DNA of 64,000 nucleotides, from contig RFSE01000005.1 in NCBI GenBank assembly GCA_009924135.1, positions 1 through 64,000 on the forward strand, written 5' to 3'. Under the pieces are notes generated by a model, which saw only the letters and a list, made by a program, of their open reading frames with translations, had not been told where the DNA came from and made no database searches. Every line of letters begins with the position of its first letter. Within the stretch, counting starts at the first letter, position 1. Origin of the DNA: Pseudomonadota bacterium (lineage in GTDB: Bacteria > Verrucomicrobiota > Verrucomicrobiia > Limisphaerales > SXTU01). A program made the position numbers and the translations under genes. Shown in pieces: positions 9,083 to 18,186 of the stretch.

Positions 9083-9165
9083 CCGTAGCGCGGGCAGCCC
9101 TGCCCGCGCGTTCTGAACTGGAACCGTTGCGAACGGTCGCTCGGGCAAGGCTGTCCGCGCTACGG
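9083..9165. repeat. Fold-back element, GTAGCGCGGGCAGCC family, copy 1
   Basis: Left arm 9083-9110 reads CCGTAGCGCGGGCAGCCCTG then CCCGCGCG; right arm 9142-9165 reads CGGGCAAGGCTGTCCGCG then CTACGG. The arms are inverted. A second copy of the same family is at 39192-39270. It lies in the 267-bp divergent region between the NHL protein and the monooxygenase gene; apart from it I see no clear promoter there. Confidence 0.85.
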
Positions 9166-9222
9166 GGTCCATTGTAAATCCCCTTCCCTGAACGGCATCG
9201 CCTGTGCCAGTTTCCCTCCATC

Positions 9223-11196
9223 ATGCGCGGGCCAGTGTTCATCTTGACGTCCTTCCTCTGCGGCATGCTGTCCGCGCAGACCACGGACCTCACCATCACG
9301 CCCGGCCCCGGTCCACTGCGGCTGGGCCTGCGTGGCCAGGTGGGCCGCGAACACGTCCTGCAAAGCACGACTAACCCGGCGCTCACGAACAGTTGGGGTG
9401 AACTGCTCACGCTCACGCTTACCAACAGCGTTCATTCGTGGTGGGACAGTGCAGCCCCGACGGTGCCGCTGCGATTCTACCGCGTCATCGCTCCCGCCAC
9501 GGCCCGGCCGCCCTTTTACGCCAGCGATTTCCGGCTGATTGACCACACGGACCGTTCCCGCGAACTGACTTACTACGATAATTACCGCGCCGTGGTGCTG
9601 ATCTTTACCGCCGTAAGCTGCACAAATTCACAAGCCAGCGTTCCCGTCATCAAGGCGCTGCGCGACCAGTTCGAGCCGCAGGGCGTGCATTTCCTGCTCC
9701 TCAATGCCAGCCCCGGCGATCAACGCACCAACATCGCGGCGCAGGCGGTGGCCCTGGGCATCGACCTGCCCATCTTGAAAGACGATGGCCAGCTCGTGGC
9801 CCGAGAGCTGGGCGTGCGGGCGACCACCGAGGCGTTCTGTTTCGACACATCAAACTGGATGCTGTTCTACCGGGGCGCCCTGGATGACCGACCGGATTTC
9901 AACATCGCCCCGCTCCCGACCACCCAACGCTATCTTTCCAACGCATTGGCCAGCTTCATCGCCGGACAGGTTGTCACGCCGAGCCGGACGGTGCCGCAGG
10001 GCTGCACCGTTCTACTGCCCGCGCCGTCCAACTTCACCTACGCGACCAACATCGCGCCGCTGCTGCAGGCCCGGTGCGTGCAGTGCCACAGCGATGGCAA
10101 CATTGGCACCTGGTCCATGACCAATCACGCCGTCGTGAGCAACTACTCCCGTTCGATCAAAAACGAAGTCCTCGCCCACCGCATGCCGCCGTGGCACGCG
10201 GACCCCCAATACGGCAGCTTCACCAACGACAACTCACTCACGCCGGACGAGGCGGCCATGCTCATTCAGTGGATCAACAACGGCGCCCCACGCGGACCCG
10301 GCGCGGACCCGCTCGAAGTCACGCCTTCGCCTACCAACGCCTTTTCCTCCACCTGGCCGCCGGCGCTGGGGACGCCCGATGTGGTGCTGCGCATTCCCAC
10401 GCAAAACATCCCCGCATCCGGCATCGTAAACTACGTGTATGTGAACGTCCCCAACACCCTGCCCCAGGACGCATGGCTGCGCGCCGCCGTGGTGCGGCCG
10501 GGCAACCGCCGGATCGTGCATCACTGCCTGGTCTATTTCGGAAACAACAGCACGTTCATGGGGCTGGACGGTTACTTCGCCGGTTATGTGCCCGGGATGG
10601 AACCGGTCCCATTTCCGGCCGGCACCGGCAAGCTGCTGCCCGCCGGCACCACGTTGAAGTTCCAGTTGCACTACACCACGACCGGCCAGACGGAGACGGA
10701 TCAAACCGAACTGGGGCTTTATTTCGCGCCCACCCCGCCCGCCGCCGAACTTCAAACCAAGTCCGCCTACGACCTGCTGTCCTTTACCGGCATTCCCTTC
10801 TTTTCGATTCCGCCCTTCACCATCCCCGCCGGGGCGGCAGACTATCCGGCCGTAACGGCGAGCTTCACCCCGTCCACGACCAAAAGTGTCATGCTGTACG
10901 AAATCAGCCCGCACATGCACTACCGGGGTTCGCGGTTCAAGTGCGAGGCCGTGTATCCCGACAATACCCGCGAAGTGCTCCTCTCCGTCCCCAAGTACGA
11001 GTTTCACTGGCAGACGCTCTACCGGCTCACGCAACCCAAGGTGCTGCCCGCCGGGACGCGGCTCGAATGCAGCGGCGCGTTCGACAACTCCGCCCAGAAC
11101 CGCGACAACCCCGACCCGAGCGCCACCGCAGTTTTCGGTGAGCAGACGTTCAACGAGATGTTCATCGGCTACGTCAACTTCTCGGTGATTCCGTAA
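9223..11196 (+). CDS. Redoxin / cytochrome c / copper type II monooxygenase fusion
   Basis: 657 aa, exported (hydrophobic N-terminus ending LSAQ). Three parts are visible. Residues about 105-245 form a thioredoxin-like redoxin fold (VVLIFTAVSCTNSQASVPV, then DLPILKDDGQLVARELGV) with one Cys and no CXXC. A c-type haem site CVQCHS lies near residues 285-290, followed by the MPPWHADP stretch. The C-terminal half resembles ascorbate-dependent copper monooxygenases, with candidate copper ligands in RIVHHCLVYFG (about 433), KFQLHYTTTG (about 483) and SPHMHYRGSR (about 564). This order is known from predicted Planctomycete and Verrucomicrobia proteins; the substrate is unknown. Confidence 0.8.
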   Translation: MRGPVFILTSFLCGMLSAQTTDLTITPGPGPLRLGLRGQVGREHVLQSTTNPALTNSWGELLTLTLTNSVHSWWDSAAPTVPLRFYRVIAPATARPPFYASDFRLIDHTDRSRELTYYDNYRAVVLIFTAVSCTNSQASVPVIKALRDQFEPQGVHFLLLNASPGDQRTNIAAQAVALGIDLPILKDDGQLVARELGVRATTEAFCFDTSNWMLFYRGALDDRPDFNIAPLPTTQRYLSNALASFIAGQVVTPSRTVPQGCTVLLPAPSNFTYATNIAPLLQARCVQCHSDGNIGTWSMTNHAVVSNYSRSIKNEVLAHRMPPWHADPQYGSFTNDNSLTPDEAAMLIQWINNGAPRGPGADPLEVTPSPTNAFSSTWPPALGTPDVVLRIPTQNIPASGIVNYVYVNVPNTLPQDAWLRAAVVRPGNRRIVHHCLVYFGNNSTFMGLDGYFAGYVPGMEPVPFPAGTGKLLPAGTTLKFQLHYTTTGQTETDQTELGLYFAPTPPAAELQTKSAYDLLSFTGIPFFSIPPFTIPAGAADYPAVTASFTPSTTKSVMLYEISPHMHYRGSRFKCEAVYPDNTREVLLSVPKYEFHWQTLYRLTQPKVLPAGTRLECSGAFDNSAQNRDNPDPSATAVFGEQTFNEMFIGYVNFSVIP

Positions 11197-11199
11197 GAG

Positions 11200-12648
11200 C
11201 TACTCCTTGCCCGGCGCGCGCTTCTTCTTGCCGGCTCCGCCGGGACCAGTCGTGGGCGTGACGGGCAGGGGCACAAAATCGCGCTGGAGGATCATCCATT
11301 CCTGCATCGCGGCCTTCAGCTCGCGTTCGACCGTCACGGCGTCGAGCTTGTCGGCGAGGTTGTTGAATTCGCCGGGGTCCTTCTCCAGGTCGTACAGCTC
11401 GAACATCGGCCGTGGGGACGCGAAGTAGAGCTGTTCGAACTTCGGCTCCAGTTTGCCGGTCTCGTGCAGTTTCACGATTTCCTTCCAAAACGCGTCCCCT
11501 GCGAAGTCCACCGGCCAGTAGGGCAACTGGCCCAGCGCGTTGTAGATCAGCTTGTGCGTCTTCGATACGACGACGCGCCCAAGGTCAAAGACCGCGCTGT
11601 TGCCCGGCAGGCCGGACCCATGCGCGCCGCGTTCAGCGAAGGCGAACTGGCGGCCCTGAAACGGTTCACCCCGCAGCAGTTTCGCAAAGCTTTTGCCCGT
11701 CATCTCCGGCGGCACCGGCAGCCCGGCCGCTTCGAGAAACGTCGGCGCGATGTCCTCGCCACTGATAAGTTCGGCAGACGAGGAGCCGGGCTTGGTATTC
11801 CCCGGCCAGCGCACGAGCAACGGGACGTGGATGCCGAACTCGAAGAGCGTGCCCTTGCCCCGGAACTGCGAGCAGCCGTTGTCGCCCATGAAACCGACGA
11901 TGGTGCTGTCCGCGAGGCCGCGCTTCTCCAGCTCCGCCATGACTTCGCCAAAGAAGACGTCGAAGTGCGCGATCTCGTCGTAGTAGCGCGCGAAGTCCTC
12001 GCGCACGAGCTGGGTATCGGGATAGTGCGACGGGAGCTTGAGCTTCGCGGGGTCGTGCTTCACCGGGCCGTGCGTGTTGAGCGGGCGATGCGGGTCGTTC
12101 GAGCAAAGCTGGAGGAAGAAGGGTTTGTCCTTGGGCTTCAGGTCGAGGAACTCCTTGAACTGGCCCAACGAAACTTCGTTTTCGCCGGCGGTCTTCACGT
12201 AATCGAGGCGGTCGGGGAAAGTGGCCAGCTTGTACTTCTCAATCACCGCGCGCGACTCCGCCGAAGTCGTCGCCCCGTCCATGTGATAGGTGCGTCCCGC
12301 CACACCAGTGAACCAGCCCGCCGCGCGCAACGCCTCGGGATACGTCTTGATATCGCGCGGCAACGGAGCGGAAAAACGCGACATGGCGATGGCCACCGGC
12401 GAGCGGCCCGTGAAGATGCTCGCGCGCGAGGGCACGCACTGCGGGCACGTCACGTAGGCGCGGTCGAACCGCATGCCCTGCGCGGCGAACTTGTCGAGGT
12501 TCGGCGTGAGGATGTCCTTGTTCCCGTAACAACCGACGTGCGGATAACTATGGTCATCGGAGAGGATGAGCAGGACATTCAACTTGCCGGCGGCCTGGGC
12601 GATGGTCAGGAAACAGAACGCAATGAGGACGGCAACGAGGCGGTTCAT
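11200..12648 (-). CDS. Sulfatase (type I, formylglycine-dependent)
   Basis: 482 aa from the ATG at 12648, which gives a signal peptide (MNRLVAVLIAFCFLTIAQAA). The active-site motif CVPSRASIFTG carries the Cys that is converted to formylglycine, and LLILSDDHSYPHVGCYG and VGFMGDNGCSQF supply metal ligands. The ATG overlaps the stop of the upstream hydrolase gene by ATGA, so the two are co-translated. Last gene of a four-gene minus-strand operon. Substrate cannot be read from sequence; probably a sulfated polysaccharide. Confidence 0.88.
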   Translation of the reverse strand: MNRLVAVLIAFCFLTIAQAAGKLNVLLILSDDHSYPHVGCYGNKDILTPNLDKFAAQGMRFDRAYVTCPQCVPSRASIFTGRSPVAIAMSRFSAPLPRDIKTYPEALRAAGWFTGVAGRTYHMDGATTSAESRAVIEKYKLATFPDRLDYVKTAGENEVSLGQFKEFLDLKPKDKPFFLQLCSNDPHRPLNTHGPVKHDPAKLKLPSHYPDTQLVREDFARYYDEIAHFDVFFGEVMAELEKRGLADSTIVGFMGDNGCSQFRGKGTLFEFGIHVPLLVRWPGNTKPGSSSAELISGEDIAPTFLEAAGLPVPPEMTGKSFAKLLRGEPFQGRQFAFAERGAHGSGLPGNSAVFDLGRVVVSKTHKLIYNALGQLPYWPVDFAGDAFWKEIVKLHETGKLEPKFEQLYFASPRPMFELYDLEKDPGEFNNLADKLDAVTVERELKAAMQEWMILQRDFVPLPVTPTTGPGGAGKKKRAPGKE

Positions 12649-13589
12649 GGCTTTTTGGATTTCGGCGCAGGCTTCTGCTCCGGCTCGGTGCCGGGCGCGG
12701 GCGTTTCCGGCACCTTGAGGGTCGGCTCGCCCTGAAGCCAGCCGAGCGAGGCGAGAAACTTGTCGGCCTCGGCCAGGGTGATGGTTTTCCACGGTTCCTG
12801 GTTGAAGAAGCCGTGGCCCTGCCCGGTGTAGAACCGCGTTTCACAGCGCACGCCGGCAGTCTTCATGTTCGCCTGAAAGCGCTCGACCGTGGCGACCGGG
12901 ATAAGGTTGTCGTTGCGGCCGAGGAACACGATGGCCGGCGGATCGTCCGGCGTGATGTTATGGGCCGGGGAAAACTCCTTGAACCGCTGGCCCACGCGTT
13001 TGGCGCCCCAGCCGCCTTCCGGACCGTTGTCAAAGACCGGGTTGAACAGCACGAGTGCGGCAGCCTTGGGTGAAACCTTCACGTCGTCCGCCGGATCATC
13101 GCTGCCTTCAACCATGCCGACGAAGGCCGCGAGGTGCCCGCCGGCCGAGCCACCGCCGGCCCCGATGCGCGCGGCGTCCACGCCCAGTTCACCGGCATGG
13201 GCGCGCACCCAGCGCATCGCGCTCTTCGCGTCCTGCACACACTGCGTGGGTGGCTCTTCAGGCGCAGCGCCTCGGAGCAACCGATATTGGACCTGCACAC
13301 AGACCAGGCCGCGGGTGGCGAGATAACGGCCCTGCTCGTTGAATTGAACCGGCGTCCCACCCACCCAGCCGCCGCCGTGAAAGAACACCATGGCGGGCCG
13401 GTGGTCCGTCGCCTTCCAGTCAGATGGCTTGATAACGTACAGGCGCAGCCCGCGTTCGCCGACCCGCTTGTAAACATGCGATTCACCGAACGGTTCCACG
13501 GCGGCTTTGCCCGACTTGTCTGCGGCCGGCAAATCAGACAACGGGCCGGCCAGCAGACCTACAAGAACGAGGGGGAAGAGGGGTTTCAT
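12645..13589 (-). CDS. Alpha/beta hydrolase (esterase/lipase family)
   Basis: 314 aa starting at MKPLFPLVLVGLLAG, a signal peptide; the longer open frame upstream (to 13733) has no family resemblance. It has the oxyanion-hole HGGGWVGG, the nucleophile elbow GGGSAGGH and a late His in GQGHGFFNQE. Carbohydrate or xylan acetyl esterases of this shape are often found beside sulfatases, which fits removal of ester groups from a sulfated glycan; this is inference from context. Stop overlaps the next sulfatase start. Confidence 0.8.
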   Translation of the reverse strand: MKPLFPLVLVGLLAGPLSDLPAADKSGKAAVEPFGESHVYKRVGERGLRLYVIKPSDWKATDHRPAMVFFHGGGWVGGTPVQFNEQGRYLATRGLVCVQVQYRLLRGAAPEEPPTQCVQDAKSAMRWVRAHAGELGVDAARIGAGGGSAGGHLAAFVGMVEGSDDPADDVKVSPKAAALVLFNPVFDNGPEGGWGAKRVGQRFKEFSPAHNITPDDPPAIVFLGRNDNLIPVATVERFQANMKTAGVRCETRFYTGQGHGFFNQEPWKTITLAEADKFLASLGWLQGEPTLKVPETPAPGTEPEQKPAPKSKKP

Positions 13590-13750
13590 TTGTGTTGGGC
13601 AGCTTGATTCAAACACGTCGTCGCAATCAATCGGGTTCAGGTGGTGCCAGCTTGACCCGTCGGAGCTGCGATGCCGCGAGTGCCGCACCGTCCGGTGGAA
13701 AGGACAAGGGTTGCGTAGGACATGCCTGGGCAAGGATGAAATGGCAGCAA

Positions 13751-15130
13751 TTATTTGGCCAGCTTGCCCTTCTTCTTCGCCGGCGCACCGGGCTCGGGAC
13801 CATCGTTGTCGGTGCGACCGCCGCCCCAGAGCGGTTTTACGTTTGCCGTGTTCCAGGTGTCCCAGAGGGATTGCAGTTCCTTCACCTTGTCCGGTTGGGC
13901 GGCCGCGAGGTCTTTTGATTCACCGATGTCCTCGCGCAGGTTGTAGAGTTTGAGCGGTGAAGTTCCGGCCTTGCGCCCGGCAGCCACGCCGTCTGCCGTG
14001 GTGTCGTAGCGGACGAGCTTGAAGTCCCCGGCGCGCACGGCCATCTGCTCGCCGAAGCGCCAGAAGAGCGCCTCGTGGGGCGGGCCGGACTTTGCGCCGG
14101 TCAGGAATGGCAGCAGGTCCACGCCATCGAGCTTCCACTCGGGTTTCCGCTCCACGCCGGCTGCGGCCAGCGCGGTCGCGTTCAAGTCGAGCTGGATGGC
14201 GGGCTGGTCGAAGACGGCGGGCTTCAGCTTTGCCGGCCACGACACGATGAACGGCACACGTACGCCGCCTTCGAGCGTGGTGCGCTTGGAACCGCGCAAG
14301 GGCAGGTTCACCGAGCCGTTGATGGTGACCCCCGGCATCGTCGGTCCGCCGTTGTCGCTGATGAAGGTGACAAGCGTGTTCTCGGTCTGGCCGGTCTCGG
14401 CGAGCTTGGCACGCACCTTGCCGATGGCCTCGTCCATCGCGAGCATCATGGCGTCGTAGGTGCGGCGCTGCTTGTCGGCGATGTTCGGAAACTTCGCGAG
14501 GCGGTCGTCGGTCGCATGCATCGGCGTGTGAACGGCGTTGAAGGCGAGGTAGAGAAACCAGGGCCGGCCCTTGTGCTTCTGGATGAAATCGCACGCTTCA
14601 CGCCCGAACGCATCCGTCGTGTAGTCGAGTTCCTTCACCGGTTCCGTGCCGCGCAAAATCCCGGCGGACTGGAAGTAACTGTGCGCCCCGCCGAGGAAGC
14701 CGAAGAACTCGTCGAAGCCACGCTTGGGCGGCTGCATGGCGTCCTGCGCGCCGAGGTGCCACTTGCCGACGAGGCCGGTAACGTAGCCGGCGGCCTTGAG
14801 GCGGTTGGCGATGGTCGTCTCGGTGAGCGGCAGGCCGGCGTTGGGCGCGCCGGGATTAAACTCGTGCCCGAAGCGTTGCTGGTAACGGCCCGTGAGCAGC
14901 GCCGCGCGCGTGGGCGAACAATACGGCCCGGTGACGTAGCCGCTGGTGAAGCGCACGCCCGAGGCGGCCAGCGCGTCGAGGTTGGGCGTGGGGATGTCCT
15001 TGCAACCGTGGAAACCAACGTCCGCGTAGCCCATGTCATCGCCGACAATGAAGAGGATGTTGGGGCGCGATTCGGCTGCGTACGTGACGGTGGCAAAACT
15101 GGCGAGGAGCAGGATGACGAGGGTTCTCAT
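13751..15130 (-). CDS. Sulfatase (type I)
   Basis: 459 aa with signal peptide (MRTLVILLLASFATVTYAA). Metal-binding start NILFIVGDDMGYADVGFHG, catalytic motif YCSPTRAALLTGRY with the formylglycine Cys, HLGAQ and FISDNGGPT. Closest in layout to N-acetylgalactosamine-6-sulfatase/arylsulfatase A like enzymes. Separated by 27 bp from the sulfatase upstream; 161 bp of non-coding DNA separates it from the hydrolase downstream. No sulfatase-maturation enzyme is in the window. Confidence 0.9.
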   Translation of the reverse strand: MRTLVILLLASFATVTYAAESRPNILFIVGDDMGYADVGFHGCKDIPTPNLDALAASGVRFTSGYVTGPYCSPTRAALLTGRYQQRFGHEFNPGAPNAGLPLTETTIANRLKAAGYVTGLVGKWHLGAQDAMQPPKRGFDEFFGFLGGAHSYFQSAGILRGTEPVKELDYTTDAFGREACDFIQKHKGRPWFLYLAFNAVHTPMHATDDRLAKFPNIADKQRRTYDAMMLAMDEAIGKVRAKLAETGQTENTLVTFISDNGGPTMPGVTINGSVNLPLRGSKRTTLEGGVRVPFIVSWPAKLKPAVFDQPAIQLDLNATALAAAGVERKPEWKLDGVDLLPFLTGAKSGPPHEALFWRFGEQMAVRAGDFKLVRYDTTADGVAAGRKAGTSPLKLYNLREDIGESKDLAAAQPDKVKELQSLWDTWNTANVKPLWGGGRTDNDGPEPGAPAKKKGKLAK

Positions 15131-15157
15131 ATTGGGTGGGTCAGTCGCAGACAGGTT

Positions 15158-16579
15158 TCAAGGGGCCTTCGTTTTTGGGGCTCCGATGGCCCCCTCTTCG
15201 TGGCTCAGATGGCCCGGGGTCACCGCGCCTTTGAGCAGTTCCGCGAGCTTTGCCCGCATTTTGGCCACGCGCTCGGGCTCCTTGTCGGCGAGGTTGGTTT
15301 TCTCACCAATATCAGCGGCGAGGTTGTACAGCTCGAGTCGCTCACCTTTACCGTCAGCCTTGCCCTTGCCCTTTTTGCCCTTCTGCTTTGGGCTGCCCTC
15401 AGGGGCTTCCTCGCTGTCGGCTTCACTGGCGTTCAGCAGCAGCTTCCAATCGCCCATCCGCACGGCAGCCCGATCGGGGGATTGAACGCTCAGGATCACC
15501 TCGTGGGGCGAAGGGGCGCCCTGGGTGAGCATCGGCCACACGTCGCGACCATCCAGCGGGGTTTTCTGTTCGAGCGAACCTCCCGCGAGCTTCACGAGCG
15601 TCGGATACCAGTCCACCGTGTGCATCGGCTCCGTCACGTGTTTGCCCGACGGAATGTGGCCGGGCCAGTTCACAAAGCCGCAGCCGCGCACGCCGCCTTC
15701 GTAGATCGTGCCCTTGCGGGCGCGCAACGGGCCGTTGTCCGTGGGGGGCGGGCCGCCGTTGTCGGTGGTGAAGATGATGAGCGTGTTGTCGCGGAGGCCT
15801 GCCTTGTCCAGCGCCCCGAGGATTTGCCCGATGGCCTCGTCCACGGCGGCGAGCATGCCGGCGAGCTTCTGGCGCGGGCCTTTCAACGCGCCGTAGGGCT
15901 GGAGATAGCTCTCCGGCACTTGGAGCGGTGCATGGACGCCATTGAACGGCACGTAGAGGAAGAAAGGTTTCGCCTTGTCCTTTTCCGCAATGAGCCGGCA
16001 CGCCTCGCGCGTGATGAGGTGCGTGCTGTACCCTTCCTCCTTCACTTCCTGATCGTTGCGGTACCAGTCATGCGTTGTGCCCCGCACGTGGGTGAAGTAA
16101 TCGATCATGCCAAAGTAATGGCCGTATTGATGATCGAACCCGCGCGCCGTCGGCAGATAGGCGCGTTCGAATTCACCGAGGTGCCACTTGCCCGTGAGCG
16201 CGGTTTCGTAACCGGCGTCCTTCAGCGCATTCGCGAGCGTGCGCTCGGCCAGCGGCAGACCCCATGTGGCGTGCGGACGCACGATCGTATAGACCCCGGT
16301 GTGAGTCGCGTAACGACCGGTCAACAAAGCCGCGCGGGTTGGCGAGCAGACCGGCTGCACGTAGAGCGAATCGAGGATCACGCCGGCGCTGGCCAGCTTG
16401 TCGATGTTCGGCGTCTTGATGTCCTTGCCGCCGTTGAATCCGCAGTCCGCAAAGCCGAGGTCATCGACCAGGAAAAAGACGATGTTGGGCCGCGCCGGGG
16501 CGGCGGTGGCGGAAGCGGCCATGAGGCCGAGCGCGGCGAGCAACGCGACGCGCAGCCAAGCAAGGTTTTTGAACAGCAT
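15158..16579 (-). CDS. Sulfatase (type I)
   Basis: 473 aa, first gene of the sulfatase operon, with a signal peptide ending near ATAAP. Motifs: VFFLVDDLGFADCGFNG, the catalytic VCSPTRAALLTGRYATHTG, KWHLGEFER and FTTDNGGPPPTDNGP. Near residue 400 a Lys/Gly-rich insert (KQKGKKGKGKADGKG) interrupts the usual C-terminal region before LELYNLAADIGE. The three sulfatases differ clearly from each other, so they are likely to have different substrates or linkage preferences. Confidence 0.9.
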   Translation of the reverse strand: MLFKNLAWLRVALLAALGLMAASATAAPARPNIVFFLVDDLGFADCGFNGGKDIKTPNIDKLASAGVILDSLYVQPVCSPTRAALLTGRYATHTGVYTIVRPHATWGLPLAERTLANALKDAGYETALTGKWHLGEFERAYLPTARGFDHQYGHYFGMIDYFTHVRGTTHDWYRNDQEVKEEGYSTHLITREACRLIAEKDKAKPFFLYVPFNGVHAPLQVPESYLQPYGALKGPRQKLAGMLAAVDEAIGQILGALDKAGLRDNTLIIFTTDNGGPPPTDNGPLRARKGTIYEGGVRGCGFVNWPGHIPSGKHVTEPMHTVDWYPTLVKLAGGSLEQKTPLDGRDVWPMLTQGAPSPHEVILSVQSPDRAAVRMGDWKLLLNASEADSEEAPEGSPKQKGKKGKGKADGKGERLELYNLAADIGEKTNLADKEPERVAKMRAKLAELLKGAVTPGHLSHEEGAIGAPKTKAP

Positions 16580-16679
16580 TACCCGTCAGACGGCCCACAG
16601 CCGTGGGCTGGTTACTGAATACTGTCCTCGTTCTCCGTACTTGCCGCGCGCGCGTGCGGTTGCGAACGTCGTTTAGCAA
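16580..16679. other. Divergent promoter region with a half repeat
   Basis: 100 bp between the sulfatase operon and the VF530 gene. It contains the small palindrome CCCACAGCCGTGGG and, at 16608-16625, TACTGAATACTGTCC, which matches one arm of the fold-back family found inside dnaE. Promoters for both directions must be here but are not recognisable. Confidence 0.4.
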
Positions 16680-16967
16680 ATGAACGAACCCAGTCCCGCC
16701 GGCCCGCCAGACGCCGCACCCGCCGCCGCGCCGCACCCGCCCAAATCCATCGCGCACCCGCGCGACCCGCTCCATGGCATCACGTTGGAAACCATCATCA
16801 AGGCGCTGGTGGCCCGGCATGGCTGGAACGAAATGGGGCGGCGCATTCCCATCCGCTGCTTCATGTTCGATCCCACCGTGACCTCAAGCCTCAAGTTCCT
16901 GCGCAAGACGCCGTGGGCGCGGAAGAAGGTGGAAGACTGGTACATCTACGAGCTGCCCCGGCAGTGA
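16680..16967 (+). CDS. VF530/DUF2132 family protein
   Basis: 95 aa. After a Pro/Ala-rich N-terminus of about 22 residues comes the full small domain: [16 protein letters not shown], then [14 protein letters not shown] and [17 protein letters not shown]. The family (VF530) is widespread in Proteobacteria and the PVC group and has been structurally described as a small DNA-binding-like helical domain; its cellular role is not established. No operon partner. Confidence 0.85.
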   Translation: MNEPSPAGPPDAAPAAAPHPPKSIAHPRDPLHGITLETIIKALVARHGWNEMGRRIPIRCFMFDPTVTSSLKFLRKTPWARKKVEDWYIYELPRQ

Positions 16968-17020
16968 ACGACGCCAACCGCTCCGGCTGCCCAATAGAAG
17001 GCAGGCAAACGAGTTGCGCG

Positions 17021-17107
17021 GGTAGGGTGCGTCTGTCCCCAGCGCGCCGCCGAGCCACCCGGACGCCATCAGACTTCGGCGGCGCGGTGAGGACACCGCG
17101 CCCTACC
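17021..17107. repeat. Fold-back element, GGTAGGGTGCGTCTGTCCCC family
   Basis: Arms of about 34 bp: 17021-17054 (GGTAGGGTGCG ... GCGCGCCGCCGAG) and 17074-17107 (CTTCGGCGGCGCGG ... GCGCCCTACC) are inverted. It lies in the convergent spacer between the VF530 gene and fmt; its right arm ends 3 bp before the fmt stop. It could double as a bidirectional terminator, though it has no T-tract. Confidence 0.85.
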
Positions 17108-17109
17108 AG

Positions 17110-18051
17110 TCAACCGACCGTCGTACCCGGGGCGAGTGGATGACCGGCCAAAAACTCGGCCGCCGTCATCCGGCGGCTGCCTTCCTTTTGCACTTCGAGC
17201 AAACGCAGCGCCCCTTCCCGGCACGCGACGACTATGCCGGTCTTGTCGGCGGCCAGGACTTCGCCGGGCTGGCCCGAGCCGGGGGCGAGGTCCGCGCGCC
17301 AGACCTTGAGCAGGAGCGGCTTGGGTTGGGCGGGCAGGAAAGTAAAAGTGCCGGGCCACGGCGTGAAGGCGCGGAGACGGTGGTGCAGGACCTGTGCCGG
17401 CTGCGACCAGTCCAGACGACCGTCATCCTTCGCGAGTTTCCGGGCGTAGGTGACGCCGACGGCGGGTTGCGGACAGGGCGGGAGCTCGCCGCTGACGTAG
17501 CGCGGAATGGTTTGGACAAGGAGTTCCGCGCCCAGAGTGGCCAGCCGGTCGTGAAGGGTCTGAGAATTGTCTTCCGGCGCGATGGGTGTGGCGCGCGTGG
17601 CCACAATGCCGCCGGTGTCGAGGCCGGCGTCCATCCGCATGATGGTCACGCCCGACTCGGCGTCGCCTTCGAGAATGGCCCACTGGATCGGCGCTGCACC
17701 ACGCCAGCGGGGCAGGAGCGACGTGTGGACGTTGAGACAGCCGTGCGTGGGGATGTCGAGCAACGCCTGCGGCAGGATTTGTCCGTAGGCCAGGACCGCG
17801 ACGAGTTCGGGACGCAACTCGCGAAGTAGCTGGAGGAACGCTTCGTTCCGCGCGCGTTCCGGTTGGAGGACGGGCAGGCCGAGGCGGAGGGCGAGTTCCT
17901 TGACGGGCGGCGGCTGCAGCTTGAGGTCGCGGCCCTTGGGCTTGTCCGGCTGCACGACGACGCCGACCACCTGAAAGTCAGGCGTCGTGGCGAGGGCTTG
18001 CAAGGACGGACACGCGATGTCCGGCGTGCCCATGAAGACGATGCGCAGCAT
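17110..18051 (-). CDS. fmt: Methionyl-tRNA formyltransferase
   Basis: Formylates initiator Met-tRNA using 10-formyl-THF. 313 aa from the ATG at 18051 (MLRIVFMGTPDIACPSLQAL), the usual length. The catalytic Asn-x-His segment CLNVHTSLLPRWRGAAPIQW and the MRMDAGLDTGG loop are typical. The C-terminal OB-like domain is present. The peptide deformylase gene (def) that often neighbours fmt is not here. Confidence 0.95.
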   Translation of the reverse strand: MLRIVFMGTPDIACPSLQALATTPDFQVVGVVVQPDKPKGRDLKLQPPPVKELALRLGLPVLQPERARNEAFLQLLRELRPELVAVLAYGQILPQALLDIPTHGCLNVHTSLLPRWRGAAPIQWAILEGDAESGVTIMRMDAGLDTGGIVATRATPIAPEDNSQTLHDRLATLGAELLVQTIPRYVSGELPPCPQPAVGVTYARKLAKDDGRLDWSQPAQVLHHRLRAFTPWPGTFTFLPAQPKPLLLKVWRADLAPGSGQPGEVLAADKTGIVVACREGALRLLEVQKEGSRRMTAAEFLAGHPLAPGTTVG

Positions 18052-18093
18052 AGATGCGAGTGTCACGGCCCAGCCAGCGAGGGACAAGATTTT

Positions 18094-18175
18094 ATCAGGA
18101 AAGCAGGAAGACAGGAAAAGAATCCCGGTCCATTACGAACCCCTTTCATTCCTGCTTTCCTGCCTTCCTGATTAC
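18094..18175. repeat. Fold-back element, CAGGAAAGCAGGAAGACAGG family
   Basis: Left arm 18094-18120 is a run of CAGGAAA-type units; right arm 18147-18175 is the complementary CCTGCTTTCCTGCCTTCCTG. The right arm ends GATTAC, as do the right arms of the elements in dnaE and in the DUF1549/1553 gene. It lies between the ABC permease stop and the fmt start. Confidence 0.85.
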
Positions 18176-18186
18176 TTTTTCCGATT

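Noticed and set aside
14075..16618. An 847-codon plus-strand ORF opposite two sulfatase genes
   Set aside because: It is the antisense shadow of well-supported sulfatase genes in GC-rich DNA; it has no recognisable domains and is Val/Arg/Gly-rich, as such shadows are.
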